Notes: generated by a model from the letters alone, not told the origin. A stretch of DNA of 64,000 nt from Budorcas taxicolor (GCF_023091745.1 NC_068926.1:66028001-66092000), one strand, 5' to 3'; positions 10,761 through 23,317 are shown, numbered from the stretch's first letter. A program made the numbers and translations.

Positions 10761-11759
10761 TTCTGTCTGGAGACCCCTCTGCAAGCCTCCTAGCGACTGG
10801 ACCACGAGTAGACTCTTAGAGGCAAGTGGGAAGCATGTTGCCACAAGAGTTCAAAGCTTTTACTTCCATTCCTCGCCACAGCTTTTCCCTGGTGACTAAA
10901 AACCTATTTTACGGGAAGCCGCAGCCTTCACTTTACTTTCTCCTCCGGCGATGAATCACATTTCAGTTCACGGCAAAGCCAGAGCTTCTCTAGCGACTAT
11001 GCCAGGAACAAAACCTTGAGAGAGTAAAAGAGGGTGGCGGGGGGGGAGGGGGGGGTAAGAAATCAGCTTGCACAGGCAAAAATAAACCCTGGAATCCCTG
11101 GGAAGTTGCCTGGAGCCAGAGTTCCTGCAGGAGAGCCAGACCCGGAAGCTGTGGGCCTGGAGGGGGAGCGCCTGTGGTGTTTGATCCACGTGCTCAGAAT
11201 AGGGGCTCCTGAGTCTTGACGACAATGCCAACCATTGTTGCTAGATGTGTGGTCCTCCCACAAGGCTTGGAGGGCCGACTCCAGGAGGCCAAGAGGAGAG
11301 GGATGAGCTGGATATTTGCCATGACAGTGCTTTTGAAGCGCAAATATCCACGCATTAGACTGAAGGCAGAGCCCTTGGAGGGGGCAAAGGGTTGCACCTG
11401 AGGCAGAGAGAGGGCGGCAGGGAGTGGCAGGAGGCTGCAGCTCTGTCCTGGCTGGGCAGCGGTTTTTCCTGGATGCTCACACATGAGGAATGCACTGATG
11501 GCTGAGACAGGCTCTGAGTAGCTGGGGGATATGGTCCCAGCCTCCCTCATCCCCATCAGCTCCTCAGGTGACCCCTGACCCCTTCGGGCTCCTAATCCCC
11601 TGAAAGCCCGAGTACAGCGATGTGACTCTGCGAGATGCTTCGAGGGCAGGGACCTGGAGACTGACGGCTTCCTGGCCACAGCATCCTTTGTTTACTGAGA
11701 CGACAGGAGGCCTTCTTTGTCCATAGCCCGATATGAGAACCATGAGCCTCCTGCATAAC
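10761..11759. other. Unique intergenic sequence with G-tract
   Basis: No gene supported. G-rich tract at 11036-11056 (potential G-quadruplex). A minus-strand frame of 161 aa at 11194-11679 has no recognisable domain and is treated as chance. Confidence 0.45.
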
Positions 11760-12465
11760 TGTTATGGCTTGAATTGTGACCCTCAAAATTTATTTGCTGA
11801 AGTCTCAACCCCCAATGCCTCAGAATGCGACATTATTTGAAAATAGGGTCATTACAGATGTTATTACTCAAAATGAGGTCGTTAGGGTGGGCCCTCATTC
11901 ACAGTGACTAATGTCCTTACAAAAGGAGAAAATTGAGACACAGACACATATACAGGGAGAATGCCACGTGCAGGTGGGGGCAGAGATCAAGACGATGCTG
12001 CTACCAGCTGAGGAATACCAGGGGTCCCCAGAAAATCACTAGAGGCAAGATGAGAGGCATGGGACAGACTCTTCCTCACAGTCCTCAGAAAGAGGCAAAT
12101 CTCATTGACTTTTTAAAAACATTTACTTTTATGTATTTATTTTATTTGGCTGTGCCAGGTCTTAGTTGCTGCACTAAGGACTTTTAATCTTTAATTCGGC
12201 ATGCAGGGTCTTTAGCTGTGACATGTGGCATGTGAATCCCTGTGCATTGGGGATCTAGTTCCCTGACCAAGGGTCGAACCTGGGCCCCTTGCATTGGGAG
12301 TTCAGAGTCATTTAGCCACTGGACCACCAGGAAAGTCCCAGTCCTTGTTGGCTTCTTGATCTTGGGCTTCTAGCCTCCAGAGCTTGGGACATCGAGTCTC
12401 TGTTGTGTTGTAAGCCGCTAGTCCATGCTCCTTTGCCATGGCAGCTCTAGTAAGATAACCCAGTA
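11760..12465 (+). mobile_element. MaLR-type LTR relic, split by a CHR SINE
   Basis: Begins TGTTATGG and follows the MST/MLT1 order: 'gaattgtgaccctcaaaatt', 'gctgaagtctcaacccccaa', 'gtgggccctcattcacagtg', then after the CHR 'cttgatcttgggcttctagc', 'tctgttgtgttgtaagccgc'. It is a non-coding, old endogenous LTR; no internal retroviral genes are present. Confidence 0.7.
12116..12339 (-). mobile_element. CHR SINE
   Basis: 'tttatttggctgtgccaggt' through 'ccctgaccaagggtcgaacc' to 'ggaccaccaggaaagtccc'. Inserted in the MaLR LTR. Confidence 0.88.
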
Positions 12466-12529
12466 ACCAATGGATATCCAAGAAGAACCTGCTCATTCAC
12501 CACCAAGCATTTTCCAAGACTGCTTTGTA

Positions 12530-12660
12530 CGTACATGGGCGCTCCATGAGGGCAGAGGCTGTCTCTTGTTTGTCGCTGGGTCCCTAACTCTGAGTGCAGG
12601 TGCAAGAAATACTGCAGATGAGAAGATGAGTCAGTGACTGAGAAAATGAATGAACAATTG
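12530..12660 (+). mobile_element. L2 LINE 3' fragment
   Basis: 'ctccatgagggcagaggctg', 'cgctgggtccctaactctga', ending 'tgagaaaatgaatgaac'. The L2 end motif is degraded. Confidence 0.6.
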
Positions 12661-13939
12661 ACTCCGAGACTCTAGAAATACAGTCTGGAGGAGTCTTTTC
12701 ACAGTGTGGTGATAACGGATGGAAACACCTTTGGAAAGGAGGATCCTAGCCACAGATATGTGAATATCCCTGGAAATAAGTTGGATGAGATGCTCAGCTA
12801 TGTTTACACGATCTTCTTTTGTATGGGAGGTAAAATTCCTTTGGTTTGTGGACTTCATAAGTTATTCTGAGTGTATCCATAGCAGCGTGATATATTGATA
12901 TTAAAAACTGTATTTATATTCAAGTCCTTGTACCCCTTCCTTTTCTCTACCTTTCTAGCAGCTATCAGTCCTCAGGGAAAGGAAGCAAAAAAAAAAAAAA
13001 AACATTGAGAATCAAAGTATTGGCTTAGAGTTCTTAGGCAGACTTTTGTGAACCTATAACAGAAACTGTGGTATTGAGAGCCATGGGTTTCAACTGAAAA
13101 TGGCAAATGTTTGAGCAGGAAAAAAAAAAAAAAGACCCTTTTTAAAAAACAAAAAATCTGAATGCTGGCCTAAATTAGAGTGCAGAAGAAGGTATGAAGG
13201 CAGAATATCCATTCTTCCATGGCAGTGGGCTGAAAAGAAGAACCAGCAGGGTACTGAGGGGTCCCCAGGGTCCTGATAGTTGGGCAGAAGAAGAGACAGG
13301 GGCCACTAACACTCCCGTAAGTTGAGATGCATCCCAGGGACCCTGGCTTCCCAGACAAGCCTCAAATCAACGTGGCCCTCAACCATGGACTAGCAATAAC
13401 CCAGAGAGTTGGCTAGACTTGAGGCAGCCACTCAGAGCTCCCAGCGGGTGCAGTGAAATCCCAAGTCCCTCTCCACCCCCCAGCTAGAACCAAGAAGTGT
13501 GACATGTGGCTTTACACCTGCAGACCCTGGCACACTTTGGGCATCAACTGGGTGAAAGATGACCCCTGAAACTTGGCATGAGGTCAGCACAGGCCTGCCA
13601 GGACGGAAGCCTTCTCTGGACTCAGACAGCACCCAGGGATAAGCAAAGGGGATAAGAGAGGAGAATCCTGAATTGTTGTAGTAATTGCCAAAGAAAAAAC
13701 AAAAACCCTGAATTTAAACATCCCTCTCCCAAGAAGTAACTCTAATTTTAACCCTACCTCTGCTGCCCCAGAAATAACTCAGTTGACTTGACTTAGCAAA
13801 GCTAATACAGTCTGCCCTCTGTAATTCTAGGTTCCATTTCCAAAGACTCAACCGTATTAAAAAGTATTTGCAAAAAACAAAAAACAAAAAAAACACTTCC
13901 TCTCAGAAAGTTCCAAAAAGTAACACTTGAATTTGCAGT
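12661..13939. other. Unique intergenic sequence with A-runs
   Basis: No gene or clear repeat. Poly-A runs at about 12987-13002 and 13120-13132. The short minus-strand frames show nothing recognisable. Confidence 0.45.
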
Positions 13940-14116
13940 AACAACGACTGAGCGACTTCACTTTCACTTTTCACTTTCATGCATTGGAGAAGGAAATGGC
14001 AACCCACTCCAGTGTTCTTGCCTGGAGAATCCCAGGGATGGCAGAGCCCGATGGGCTGCCATCTGTGGGGTCCCACAGAGTCGGACACGGCTGAAGTGAC
14101 TTAGCAGCAGCACCAG
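13940..14116 (+). mobile_element. Bov-A2 SINE, second monomer
   Basis: Starts at the linker ('gagcgacttcactttcactt') and ends with AGC repeats. The first monomer is absent. Confidence 0.9.
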
Positions 14117-14163
14117 ACAAGTATTTATATAACATTTACTTTGTATTTACAACTCTTCATACA

Positions 14164-14281
14164 GCATGTCCAGATAGCTCAGCTGCTAAAGAATCCACCT
14201 GCAATGCAGGAGACCCTGGTTCGATTCCTGGGTTGGGAAGTTCCCCTGGAGAGGGGATAAGCTACCCTCTCCAGAATTATT
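14164..14281 (+). mobile_element. Bov-tA SINE, head only
   Basis: tRNA-derived head 'agatagctcagctgctaaag', 'ggttcgattcctgggttggg', stopping at 'taccctctccagaattatt', where a second Bov-tA begins. Confidence 0.85.
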
Positions 14282-14490
14282 GGGCTTTCCTGGTGGCTCA
14301 GATGGTAAAGAATCTGCCTGCAATGCGGGAGACCTGTGTTGGATCCCTGGGTTGGGAAGATCCCCTGGAGGAGGGCATGGCAACCCACTCAGTATTCCTG
14401 CCTGGAGAATCGCAAGGACAGAGGAGCCTGGTGGGCTACAGTCCATGGGATCGCCAAGAGTCAGACATGACTGAGCAAATAAGCATTCAT
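14282..14490 (+). mobile_element. Bov-tA SINE
   Basis: Complete copy from 'gggctttcctggtggctcag' to 'agtcagacatgactgagcaa', head-to-tail with the previous partial copy, probably inserted in it. Confidence 0.93.
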
Positions 14491-15464
14491 GTGCACACAT
14501 ACAGCATTTATACTGTATTAAGTATCACAGGTAATCTAGAGATGATCTGAAGTATATGGGAGGATGTGCATACATTATATGCATATACCACACCATTTTA
14601 TATAAGGGACTTGAGCATGGACAATTTTGGTATCCACAGGGGTAGGGGTGGAGTCTTGGAGCCAATCCTCTGCAGATACTGGGGTATGACTATACCTCTA
14701 TTCACAGCTCTTGAGCTAGGCTGAGTGAATAATGAATAAGAAAGTTCACAGAAGTCTGCAGCCAATCGTGTCTGTGTATCAACTGTAGCTAACTCTGAGA
14801 TTAAATCAAGCTGCTGGAGAGACACTTCTGGAGACTCTTGAACTTGCAACTCCTGCAGGGTAGACAGTTTTGACAAGTAAAACTGCAAACGTCAGGTTTT
14901 ATCTGGCAAACCCTAAGGTCTTGGCCCCACTTAAGTGCTGAAGTGAAAGCAGGCTGCTTTTTGACATAGGAGACTCGGGTTCTTTCTCCAGATCTTAGCC
15001 CCCGGTTTGGGATTTGCAAATGCGGAAGAAGCAGCTCCTGAGACACACCCGTCTCCACCCATGTAGTGACAGACATTACAAATCGATTGCTGAGTCTCAA
15101 GATTTTCTTCAATACAATGCTAGACGGCAAGTTCCAATGGATAGGAGTTGGCACACAAGCAGGAATCCGTTGCCCTCTTTGATTGAATTTGAATTCAGAC
15201 CCAAGAAGAAAAGCGTAAGCCCTGAGTGACAGTGCCAAGAACAGAGCCAGGTGTCCCCGCTCCCCAGCTGGACACTTTCCACTGGAGGCGCAGGGTTCTG
15301 TCGGCCTGTATTTATAGCTCCTCTGTGATCAGCATCGTGCCTGCTGTGTGCAGGAGAGAGAAGATCAAAGATTCATCCGGGTCCCTGCAGTGCACCCCTG
15401 GGCCAGCCCCGGGAGGGACAGGTTGCTGCCACGTGGGTTAACATTCAGGAACAACAGGAAATTT
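14491..15464. other. Unique intergenic sequence
   Basis: No gene supported. Overlapping frames on both strands at 14800-15240 lack recognisable domains. Confidence 0.4.
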
Positions 15465-15680
15465 GTTCTGAAGCCACTGTCTTGAGTTGACATCGTCACC
15501 CTGCATTTCCTGACTGTGCAGTCCTGAGACAGCTACATTTCTCCTCTGAGCCTCAGTTTCTGCATCTGCAAACTGGGAACTGTTCACATTGGCCCCACTG
15601 GGTTGTTATGAGGATGATGTGAGTTGATTTACAAAAAGCCCAACCCCTGGCTTTCCTAAATGCTCACCAAATGAGCATTC
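15465..15680 (+). mobile_element. MIR SINE
   Basis: 'tcctctgagcctcagtttct', 'gcatctgcaaactgggaact', 'gggttgttatgaggatgatg'. Confidence 0.8.
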
Positions 15681-15854
15681 AAGACCCTGCAGGACAATTC
15701 TGGAGCCACTAAAACCCTCCCCTCCAGCTGCTGTATTTCTTGCCTTGCATGAGGCTCTCCAAGGGGAGTGTTGTATTTTGAGCTTGGTTAATGAGTCATT
15801 TGCACCTAAGAGCAAACAAGAAAGACATGGGATAAAAGCAAGGACAGTCAGAAT

Positions 15855-15995
15855 TGGAAAAAGCCTGGACTGGAGCCCCAGCCATTGCTTCCCACTCTGG
15901 GCTGTTCTGCAGGCAACCTTGCCTACCCAAGCCTCGGTTTTCTCATTTGCACAGTGGGCATTGAGCTTGATCTCCTTGGGGGCTCTTCGATGGCA
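15855..15995 (+). mobile_element. MIR SINE fragment
   Basis: 'aagcctcggttttctcattt', 'gcacagtgggcattgagctt', preceded by a degraded tRNA-derived part. Confidence 0.6.
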
Positions 15996-17134
15996 GGGGC
16001 GAGGGTGGCGGCGTGTGTGCCTGCTCGCCTGCACACTGCAAGTGGTGAATTCAGGCAGCATGAGCTCATTTGCCAGCAGCGCGCTGGCCTGGCGCCTGGC
16101 CCATGGCAGGCCAGGCGCCCCGGGCAAGAGGAAATGAAGTTTGACTCAAGCTTTTGTTAACGCTCCAATGCGGCGGGCCAGGCCTCCATCCGCTGGGGTT
16201 CGCACCGATGACAGGGAGGAGACACTGGGCTGGAGGGAAGCTGGCTCTGCCAGGCGGAGGTTGGGCAGAAGACTAAGTCCCACATCACTGCAATCAGAGA
16301 CGGATCCCACCAGGAGGAGGAAAATGGAGAAGCAGAGTTCATGTAGACACTGCCTCCGAGTCTCATTCCTGGTCTTCTCCCCCAACAGCAGACGAGTGCT
16401 ATATAAAGTTCAAACTGCCCTCCAATCTTCAGTCACTGAGGTGCCCAGGGCGTGAGCAAACTGCCCAGGGGTTGCCTGCCCGGAAAGTGGGGAGCCGAGA
16501 CTCACATCCAGGCCTGTTAGATCCCCAAACCCAAGTCCTTAACCAATTAACATGCCCTTCGTGAGGAATGTAGAGCGTTTGCCTGGAGGAAAACAAGCAG
16601 CGAAGGAATCATTGTTCATTGGACATACGCTATGGGTCAGGCAACATATTGACCCTGGAGAGGTATTCTTTTTCCCTCCTGACACCAATCAACTCTCTTG
16701 ATTCTCTGAAACCAACTGGGGGTTTTATAGTTCAATTCAGTTCTGACACTGATGACCCAGAGTCAGTGCAGACCTCACAAGTTAAGGGTTCAGTCCCACA
16801 AGACTGCCTTGCTTGGAATGCCAGTCAACAAGCCTGGGGTCTCCAGGTTACGAACACTTCTGCCCAACTTGGCTACCCATTCTGGGGCAGGGGTGGTTCC
16901 TACAAACCCCACCACCAAGGCTGGATAATTCGCTAGAAATGCTCTGAGAACTCAGCAGAGTGTTTCACTCGTTATTACTGGTGTTTTATGAAAGATAAAT
17001 TGCCAGGAACAGCCGAATGGAAGAGATGCACAGGGCAAGGAATGGGGGAGTGGTGCGGGCCTTCCATGCCCTCTCCAGGTGGGTGTGCCAGCATTTTGAC
17101 ATGTTCAGCATCCGAAAACCCATCGTTCAAGTGT
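15996..17134. other. Unique intergenic sequence
   Basis: GC-richer at 15990-16330, with several CpGs but no CpG island of normal length. No repeat or exon recognised with confidence; 16600-16700 could be a degraded antisense MIR. Confidence 0.4.
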
Positions 17135-17925
17135 TTTGTGGAGGTTTCAGTACAGAGGAGAGATAAGAAAGCCTTCCTAAGTGAACAATGCAAAGAAATA
17201 GAGGAAAACAATAGAATGGAAAAGACTAGAGATCTCTTCAAGAAAATTAGAGATACCAAGGGAACATTTCATGCAAAGATGGGCACAATAAAGGACAGAA
17301 ATTGTATGGACCAAACAGAAGCAAAAGATATTAAGAAGAGGTGGCAAGAGTACACAGAAGAACTATACAAAAAAGATGTTCATGACCCAGATAATCACAA
17401 TGGTGTGATCACTCACCTAGAGCCAGACATCCTGGAGTCCAAAGTCCAGTGGGCCATAGGAAACATCACTATTAACAAAGCTAGTGGAGGTCATGGAATT
17501 CCAGCTGAGCTATTTCAAATCCTAAAAGATGATGTTGCTAAAGTACTGCACTCAATATACCAGCAAATTTGGAAAACTCAGCAGTGGCCACAGGACTGGA
17601 AAAGGTCAGTTTTCATTTCAGTCCCAAAGAAAGGCAATGCCAAAGAACGTTAAAACTACCGCACATGTGAACTCATTTCACATGCTAGCAAGGTAATGCT
17701 CAAAATCCTCCAAGCTAGGCTTTAATAGTATGCAAACTGAGAAGTTCCAGATGTTCAAACTGGATTTAGAAAAGGCAGAGGAACCAGACATCAAACTGCC
17801 AACATCCATTGGATCATAGAAAAAGCAAGAGAATTCCAGAAAAACATCTGCTTCATTGACTATGCTAAACTCTTTGACTGTGTGGATCATAATAAACTGT
17901 GGGAAATTCTTCAAGAGATGGGAAT

Positions 17926-20291
17926 CAGTTCAGTTGCTCAGTCGTGTCCAACTCTTTGCGACCCCATAGACTGCAGCACGCCTGGCTTCCCTGTCCTTCA
18001 CCAATTCCTGGAGCTTGCTCAAACTCATACCCATTGAGTTGGTGAGGCCATCCAACCATCTCATCCTCTGGCATCCCCTTCTCCCCCTGCCTTCAATCTT
18101 TGTCCAACATCAGGGTCTTTTCAAATGAGTCAGTTCTTCGCATCAGGTGGCCAAAGTATTGGACTTTCAGCTTCAGCATCAGTCCTTCCAAAGAACACCC
18201 AGGACTGATATCCTTTCGAATGGACTGGTTGGATCTCCTTGCAGCCCAAGGGACTCTCAAGAGTCTTTTCCAACACCACAGTTCAAAAGCATCAATTCTT
18301 CAGTGCTCAACTTTCTTTATGGCCCAACTCTCACATCCATAAATGACTACTGAAAAAAACATAGCTTTGACTGGATGGACTTTGTTAGCAAAGTAGTGTT
18401 TCTGCTTTTTAATATGCTGTCTAGGTTTTTCATAGCTTTTCTTTCAAGGAGCAAGTGTCTTTTAATTTCATGGCTGCAGTCACCATCTGCAGTGATTTTG
18501 GAGCCCCAAAATATAAAATCTGTCACTGTTTCCATTGTTTCCCCATCTATTTGCCATGAAGTGATGGGACCAGATGCCATGATCTTAGTTTTCTGAATGT
18601 TGAGTTTTAAGCCAACTTTTCCGCTCTCCTCTTTCACTTTCATCAAGAGGCTTTTTAGTTCTTCTTCACTTTCTGCCACAAGGGTGGTGTCATCTGCATA
18701 TCTGAGGTTATTGATATTTCTCCCAGCAATCTTGATTCCAGCTTGTGCTTCATCCAGCCCAGCATTTCGCATGATGTACTCTGCATATGATTTTTCCAGT
18801 AGTCATGTATGGATGTGAGAGTTGGACTGTAAAGAAAACTGAACACTGAAGAATTGATGCTTTTGAACTGTGGTGTTGGAGGAGACTCTTGAGAGTCCCT
18901 TGGACTGCAAGGAGATCCAACCAGTCCATTCGAAAGGAGATCAGTCCTGGGTGTTCACTGGAAGGACTGATGTTGAAGCTGAAACTCCAGTACTTTGGCC
19001 ACCTGATGCAAAGAGCGGACTCATTTGAAAAGACCCTGATGCTGGGATAGGTTGAGGGCGAGAAGAGAAGGGGACAACAGAGGATGAGATGGTTGGATGG
19101 CATCACTGACTCGATGGACATGAGTTTGAGTAAATTCCGGGAGCTGGTGATGGACAGGGAGGCCTGTAGTGCTACAGTCCATGGGGTCACAAAGAATTGG
19201 ACAAGACTGAGTGACTGAACTGAACTAAACTCTGCATATGTGTTAAACAAGCAGGCTGGCAGTATAAAGCCTTGACGTACTCCTTGCTCAATTTGGAACC
19301 AGTCTGTTTTTTCCATGTCCAGTTCTACCTGTTGCTTTTTGGCCTGCACACAGATTTTTCAGGAGGCAGGTCAGGTGGTCTGGTATTCCTATATCTTTGA
19401 GAATTTTCCACAGTTTGCTGTGATCCACACTGTCAAAGCCTTTGGTGTAATCAGTAAAGCAGAAGATATTTTTCTGGAACTCTCTTGCTTTTTTGATGAT
19501 CCAGCTGTTGTTGGCAATTTGATCTCTGGTTCCTCTGCCTTTTCTAAATCCAGGTGAACACCTGCAAGTTCACAGTTCAGGTACTTGAAGCCTGGCTTGG
19601 AGGATTTTGAGTATTAATTTAAAAGCGTGTGAGATGAGTGCAATTGTGCAGTAGTTTGAGCATTCTGTGGCACTGCTTTTCTTTGGGATTGAAATGAAAA
19701 CTGACCTTTTCCAGTCCTGTGACCACTGCTGAGTTTTCCAAATTTGGTGGCATATTGAGTGCAGCACTTTCACAGCATCATCGTTTAGGATTTGAAACAG
19801 CTCAGCTGGAATTCCATGACCTCCACTAGCTTTATTCGTAATGATGCTTCCTAAGGCCCTCTGGATTTTGCAGTCTAGGATGTCTGGCTCTAGGTGAGTG
19901 ATCACACCATCGTGGTTACTGGGTTGTGAAGGTCTCTTTTGTACAGTTCTTCTGTGTATTCTTGCCACCTCTCATCTTCTGCTTCTGTTAGGTCCATACC
20001 GTTATTGTCCTTTATCGAGCCCATCTGTGCATGAAATGCTCTCTATTGTTCTCATTGATCGCTGAGGAAGGCTTTCTTATCTCTCCTTGCTATTCTTTGG
20101 AACTCTGCATTCATAAGCTTATACCTTTCCTTTTCTCCTTTGCCTTTAGCTTCTCTTCTTTTCTCAGCTATTTGTAAGGACTTCTCAGACAACCATTTTG
20201 CCTTTTTGCATTTCTTTTTCTTGAGGATGGCCTTGATCATGCCTCCTGTATAATGTCACAAACCTCCATCCACAGTTCTTTAGGCACTCTG
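17926..20291 (-). mobile_element. BovB LINE inserted into BovB
   Basis: Antisense BovB (tail at 17926, 5' truncation at 20291) splitting the older + copy. The target 'aagagatgggaat' (17913-17925) is repeated as 'aagagaagggaat' (20292-20304), a 13-bp TSD with one mismatch. Antisense frames read the YADD palm ('NLRYADDTTLVAESEEELKS') and upstream RT parts. It is itself split by a further BovB copy. Confidence 0.92.
18790..19228 (+). mobile_element. BovB LINE 3' end, innermost insertion
   Basis: 5'-truncated 3' end ('tttttccagtagtcatgtat' to 'ctgagtgactgaactgaact') inside the antisense BovB. It has a perfect 12-bp TSD ACTCTGCATATG at 18778-18789 and 19229-19240. Confidence 0.93.
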
Positions 20292-21319
20292 AAGAGAAGG
20301 GAATACCCGAGCACCTGACCTGCCTCTTGAGAAACCTGTATGCAGGTCAGGAAGCAACAGTTAGAACCGGACCTGTAACAACACACTGGTTCCAAATTGG
20401 GAAAGGAATACGTCAAGGCTGTATATTGTCACCCTGGTTATTTAACTTATGTGCAGAATACATCATGAGAAACGCTGGGCTGGAAGAAGCACAAGCTGGA
20501 ATCAAGATTGCCAGGAGAAATATCAGTAACTTCAGATACGCAGATGACACCATCCTTATGGCAGAAAGCAAAGAAGAACTAAAGATCCTCTTGATGAAGG
20601 TGAAAGAGTAGCGTGAAAAAGCTGGCTTAAAACTCAATATTCAAAAGAACTAAGATCATGGCATCCGGTCCCATCACTGCATGGCAGATAGATGGGGCAA
20701 CAGTGGAAACAGTGGCTGAGTTTATTTTCTTGGGCTCCAAAATCACTGCAGATGGTGACTGCAGCCATGAAATTAAAAGATGCTTGCTGCTTGTAAGGAA
20801 AGTTATGACCAACCTAGACAACATATTAAAAAGCAGAGACACTACTTTGTCAGCAAAGGTCCGTCTAGTCAAAGCTATGGTTTTTCCAGTGGTCATGTAT
20901 AGATGCAAGAGTGGGACCATGAAGAAGCCTGAGTGCTGAAGAATTGATGCTTTTGAGCCGTGGTGTTGGAGAAGACTCTTGAGAGTCCTTGGACTGCAAG
21001 GAGATCCAACCAGTCCATCCTAAAGGAAATCAGTCCTGAATATGGGAAGGACTGATGCTGAAGCTGAAGCTCCAATACTTCAGTTACCTGATGCGAAGAA
21101 CTGACTCATTTGTAAAGACCCTGATGCTGGGAAAGGTTGAAGGAGATGACAGACGATGAGATGTCTGCATTACCGACTCAATGGACCTGAGTCTGAGCAA
21201 GCTATGGCAGATGGTGAAGGACAAGGAAGCCGGGCGTGCTGCAGTCCATGGGGTCACAAAGAGCTGGACGTGACTGAACGACTGAACAACAGTGCAGAGG
21301 TGTGACTGACTCAGTCATC

Positions 21320-21550
21320 GCTACTGCTGTTGTTCCTTCACTTCAGTCGTGTCTGACACTGTGCAACCCTATGGACTGCAGCCCACAAGGCTCCTCTGTC
21401 CATGGCATTCGCCAGGCAAGAATTACTGGAGTGGGTTGCCACGCCCCGCCTCCGGGGGATCATCCCTGCCCAGGGATCGAACCTGCATCTTTTATGTCTC
21501 CTGCATGGGTAGGTGGGTTCTTTACCACGAGTGCCACCTGGGAAGCCTGG
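21320..21550 (-). mobile_element. Bov-tA SINE
   Basis: 'cacttcagtcgtgtctgaca' to 'gtgccacctgggaagcctgg', directly after the BovB nest. Confidence 0.92.
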
Positions 21551-22984
21551 TTAAATCATTAGCCACTGGTGAGTCTTCAGCCCCTCTCTGCTGGAGAGGT
21601 AGGGCTGAATGTTCCAAGCTTCTGATCCAAGTCTTTCTGTGGTCCAGCCTCCATCCTGAAGTTATCTAGGTACTTCTTTTAAAAGGTACTTCATTCAAAC
21701 TAAAGATGCTTATCACTCTGGCAATTCCAAAGTTTTTAGGAACTCTGTACCAGGAACCAGGCACAAAAGCCAAATAGCTTTCTTGTCAATTTCTTGCTAA
21801 TTGAGTCACTACTATCCTGGCAGTTTTAATTCTATTTACATCACTTGGGTGTCATAAAAACCAAATGTGTTTATGAACATAGGGTACTTAGAAAGGTACT
21901 TGGCACATAGAAAGACATCTACTGGTGTTTATTTCTACCATTATTATTGTTTCTTTTATTTTTATTATCAAAGATCAGATTGCTACAGAGTGGTGAAGCC
22001 GCAGTGAAAGCCAGGTCTGTATATTTCCACCAACCCTGGGTCATCCGGCCAGTACTTCCCAGACATTGGGATATCACTGATCAGTCACAAAAGTAAACAG
22101 ATAAAAATTAAACACATGTGGATGGATGTAGTGTATTCCATTTTCTGGTAAAAATGACTACCATCTCTCACCACCATCATTTCATAAAGCAAGGGCATTT
22201 TAGCCCCTCAAAGGTAGGAGAAACAGATAATCATAGGATGGAAGAGAGCCCTTTAAATTACAGAAGTGTGGCTTTCTGAGCACTCTCTCAACATTACCCT
22301 TCTCATTTCCCCACAGAGCAGTGAAGACCTCAGCAGAAGCCAGCCCAGCCTTCCAGCCCAGGTTTCCAGTGTTTCCTGCCCTACCCCTACCAGGCTTTTG
22401 GTGGGGGCGGGGCGAGGGGCTATAGCACAGAGGTTTGGGGTGTCAGAGCATATTTCTAAAACAATGTGTTTTCAGAAAATTGTGTGTTGATAAGTAGCTG
22501 GAGAAAATTATAATTTTTATATTTGTGTACCATATATATATATATATATATCTCTCTCTGTTCTTCCCCAGGTAATAGCACACATTGAACAAACCTAAAA
22601 GAGGATTTCTTGTAACAATAATGTAGTAACAGGCTCAGACGAGCTTATCTCGCAATTTATAGGGGATGCATGAAGCCGCAGCTGAGAAACTCCTGGTGTG
22701 AATACCAATCTGGGAATAAGCCCATGGGACTCAGACACACCTAGGCGAGCCCTGATTTCTCTCTGCATCCGTCTTGCGCGGGCGACAGGCATGGAGCGGG
22801 GGTTTCTCTGTATCCAAGCTAAGGCAACACACCCAGAGGCCGAGCCAGCCTCCAGAGAGCCTGAGGGAACAGATGAAAGGGTTTCTGAGATTGGAGCCCG
22901 GTCCCCTGGAGACTGGAGAGGAAAGTCAGGGCTGAGTTCCCAATGCGAAAGAGAGGCAGCCATGCACATCTCAGAAAGCTGGAG
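21551..22984. other. Intergenic sequence with a MIR tail
   Basis: Mostly unique. 21840-21965 resembles the 3' half of a + strand MIR ('aaggtacttggcacatagaa', 'accattattattg'). No gene recognised. Confidence 0.5.
22532..22560. repeat. (TA)n(TC)n microsatellite
   Basis: About ten TA units followed by about five TC units; a compound dinucleotide repeat, likely polymorphic. Confidence 0.95.
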
Positions 22985-23108
22985 TCTGCGTGACAGAACA
23001 ACGTGAGTTGGAGTCAGCTTTCTGCCGCTTCCTACCTCTGAGTCTCAGCTTCCACATCTGTATAATGGGCTGCTAGTGTTAATCTTGGGAGGCCTCAGCC
23101 TGCAGCAA
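22985..23108 (+). mobile_element. MIR SINE fragment
   Basis: 'cttcctacctctgagtctca', 'gcttccacatctgtataatg', 'ggctgctagtgttaatcttg'. Confidence 0.65.
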
Positions 23109-23123
23109 CTTGAAGCAGGATTT

Positions 23124-23317
23124 TTTTTTTTAGCTTGTTTGTCTATCTTGATGTGGACCATGTTTAAAGTCCTTATTGAGTTTGCTACAGTATCATTCTC
23201 TGGTTTTGGTTTTGGGGCCTCGAGGCATGTGGGGTCTTAGCTCCCTAATCAGCGATCGAATCTGCACCCCTTGTGCTGGAAGGTGATGTTTTAGCCACTG
23301 GACCACCAGGCAAGTCT
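23124..23317 (-). mobile_element. CHR-type SINE with TSD
   Basis: Poly-T, then 'gatgtggaccatgtttaaag', 'ggcatgtggggtcttagctc', ending 'actggaccaccaggcaagtc'. Flanked by a 15-bp TSD, 'cttgaagcaggattt' (23109-23123) and 'cttgaggcaggattt' (23318-23332). Confidence 0.88.

Larger units (their letters stand above)
17135..21290 (+). mobile_element. BovB LINE (oldest of a three-layer nest)
   Basis: RTE-type BovB in two pieces, 17135-17925 and 20292-21290. The first encodes the upstream RT region ('LFKKIRDTKGTFHAKMGTIK', 'KASGGHGIPAELFQIL'). The second resumes at 'LRNLYAGQEATV' and carries the RT palm motif RYADD, then the C-terminal region and the 3' tail. Frameshifts and stops (17652, 20609) make it inactive. 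A complete BovB would be about 3.2 kb; the 5' end is missing. Confidence 0.92.

Noticed and set aside
11194..11679. 161-aa minus-strand open frame
   Set aside because: No domain, no promoter or splice evidence, and competing frames on the other strand.
11760..12465. Endogenous retrovirus with coding capacity
   Set aside because: Only one decayed solo LTR is present; no gag, pol or env sequence adjoins it.
14282..14360. tRNA gene (A and B box-like sequences in Bov-tA heads)
   Set aside because: These are the tRNA-derived heads of SINEs, present in many copies and fused to the A monomer. No intact cloverleaf gene is seen.
16988..17653. 221-aa open frame as a host gene
   Set aside because: From about residue 50 it is BovB reverse-transcriptase sequence, part of a broken retrotransposon.
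18347..18772. Frames with a YADD reverse-transcriptase motif as an independent RT system
   Set aside because: The sequence is BovB in every part, 5'-truncated, interrupted and flanked by TSDs. It is not a retron or domesticated RT.
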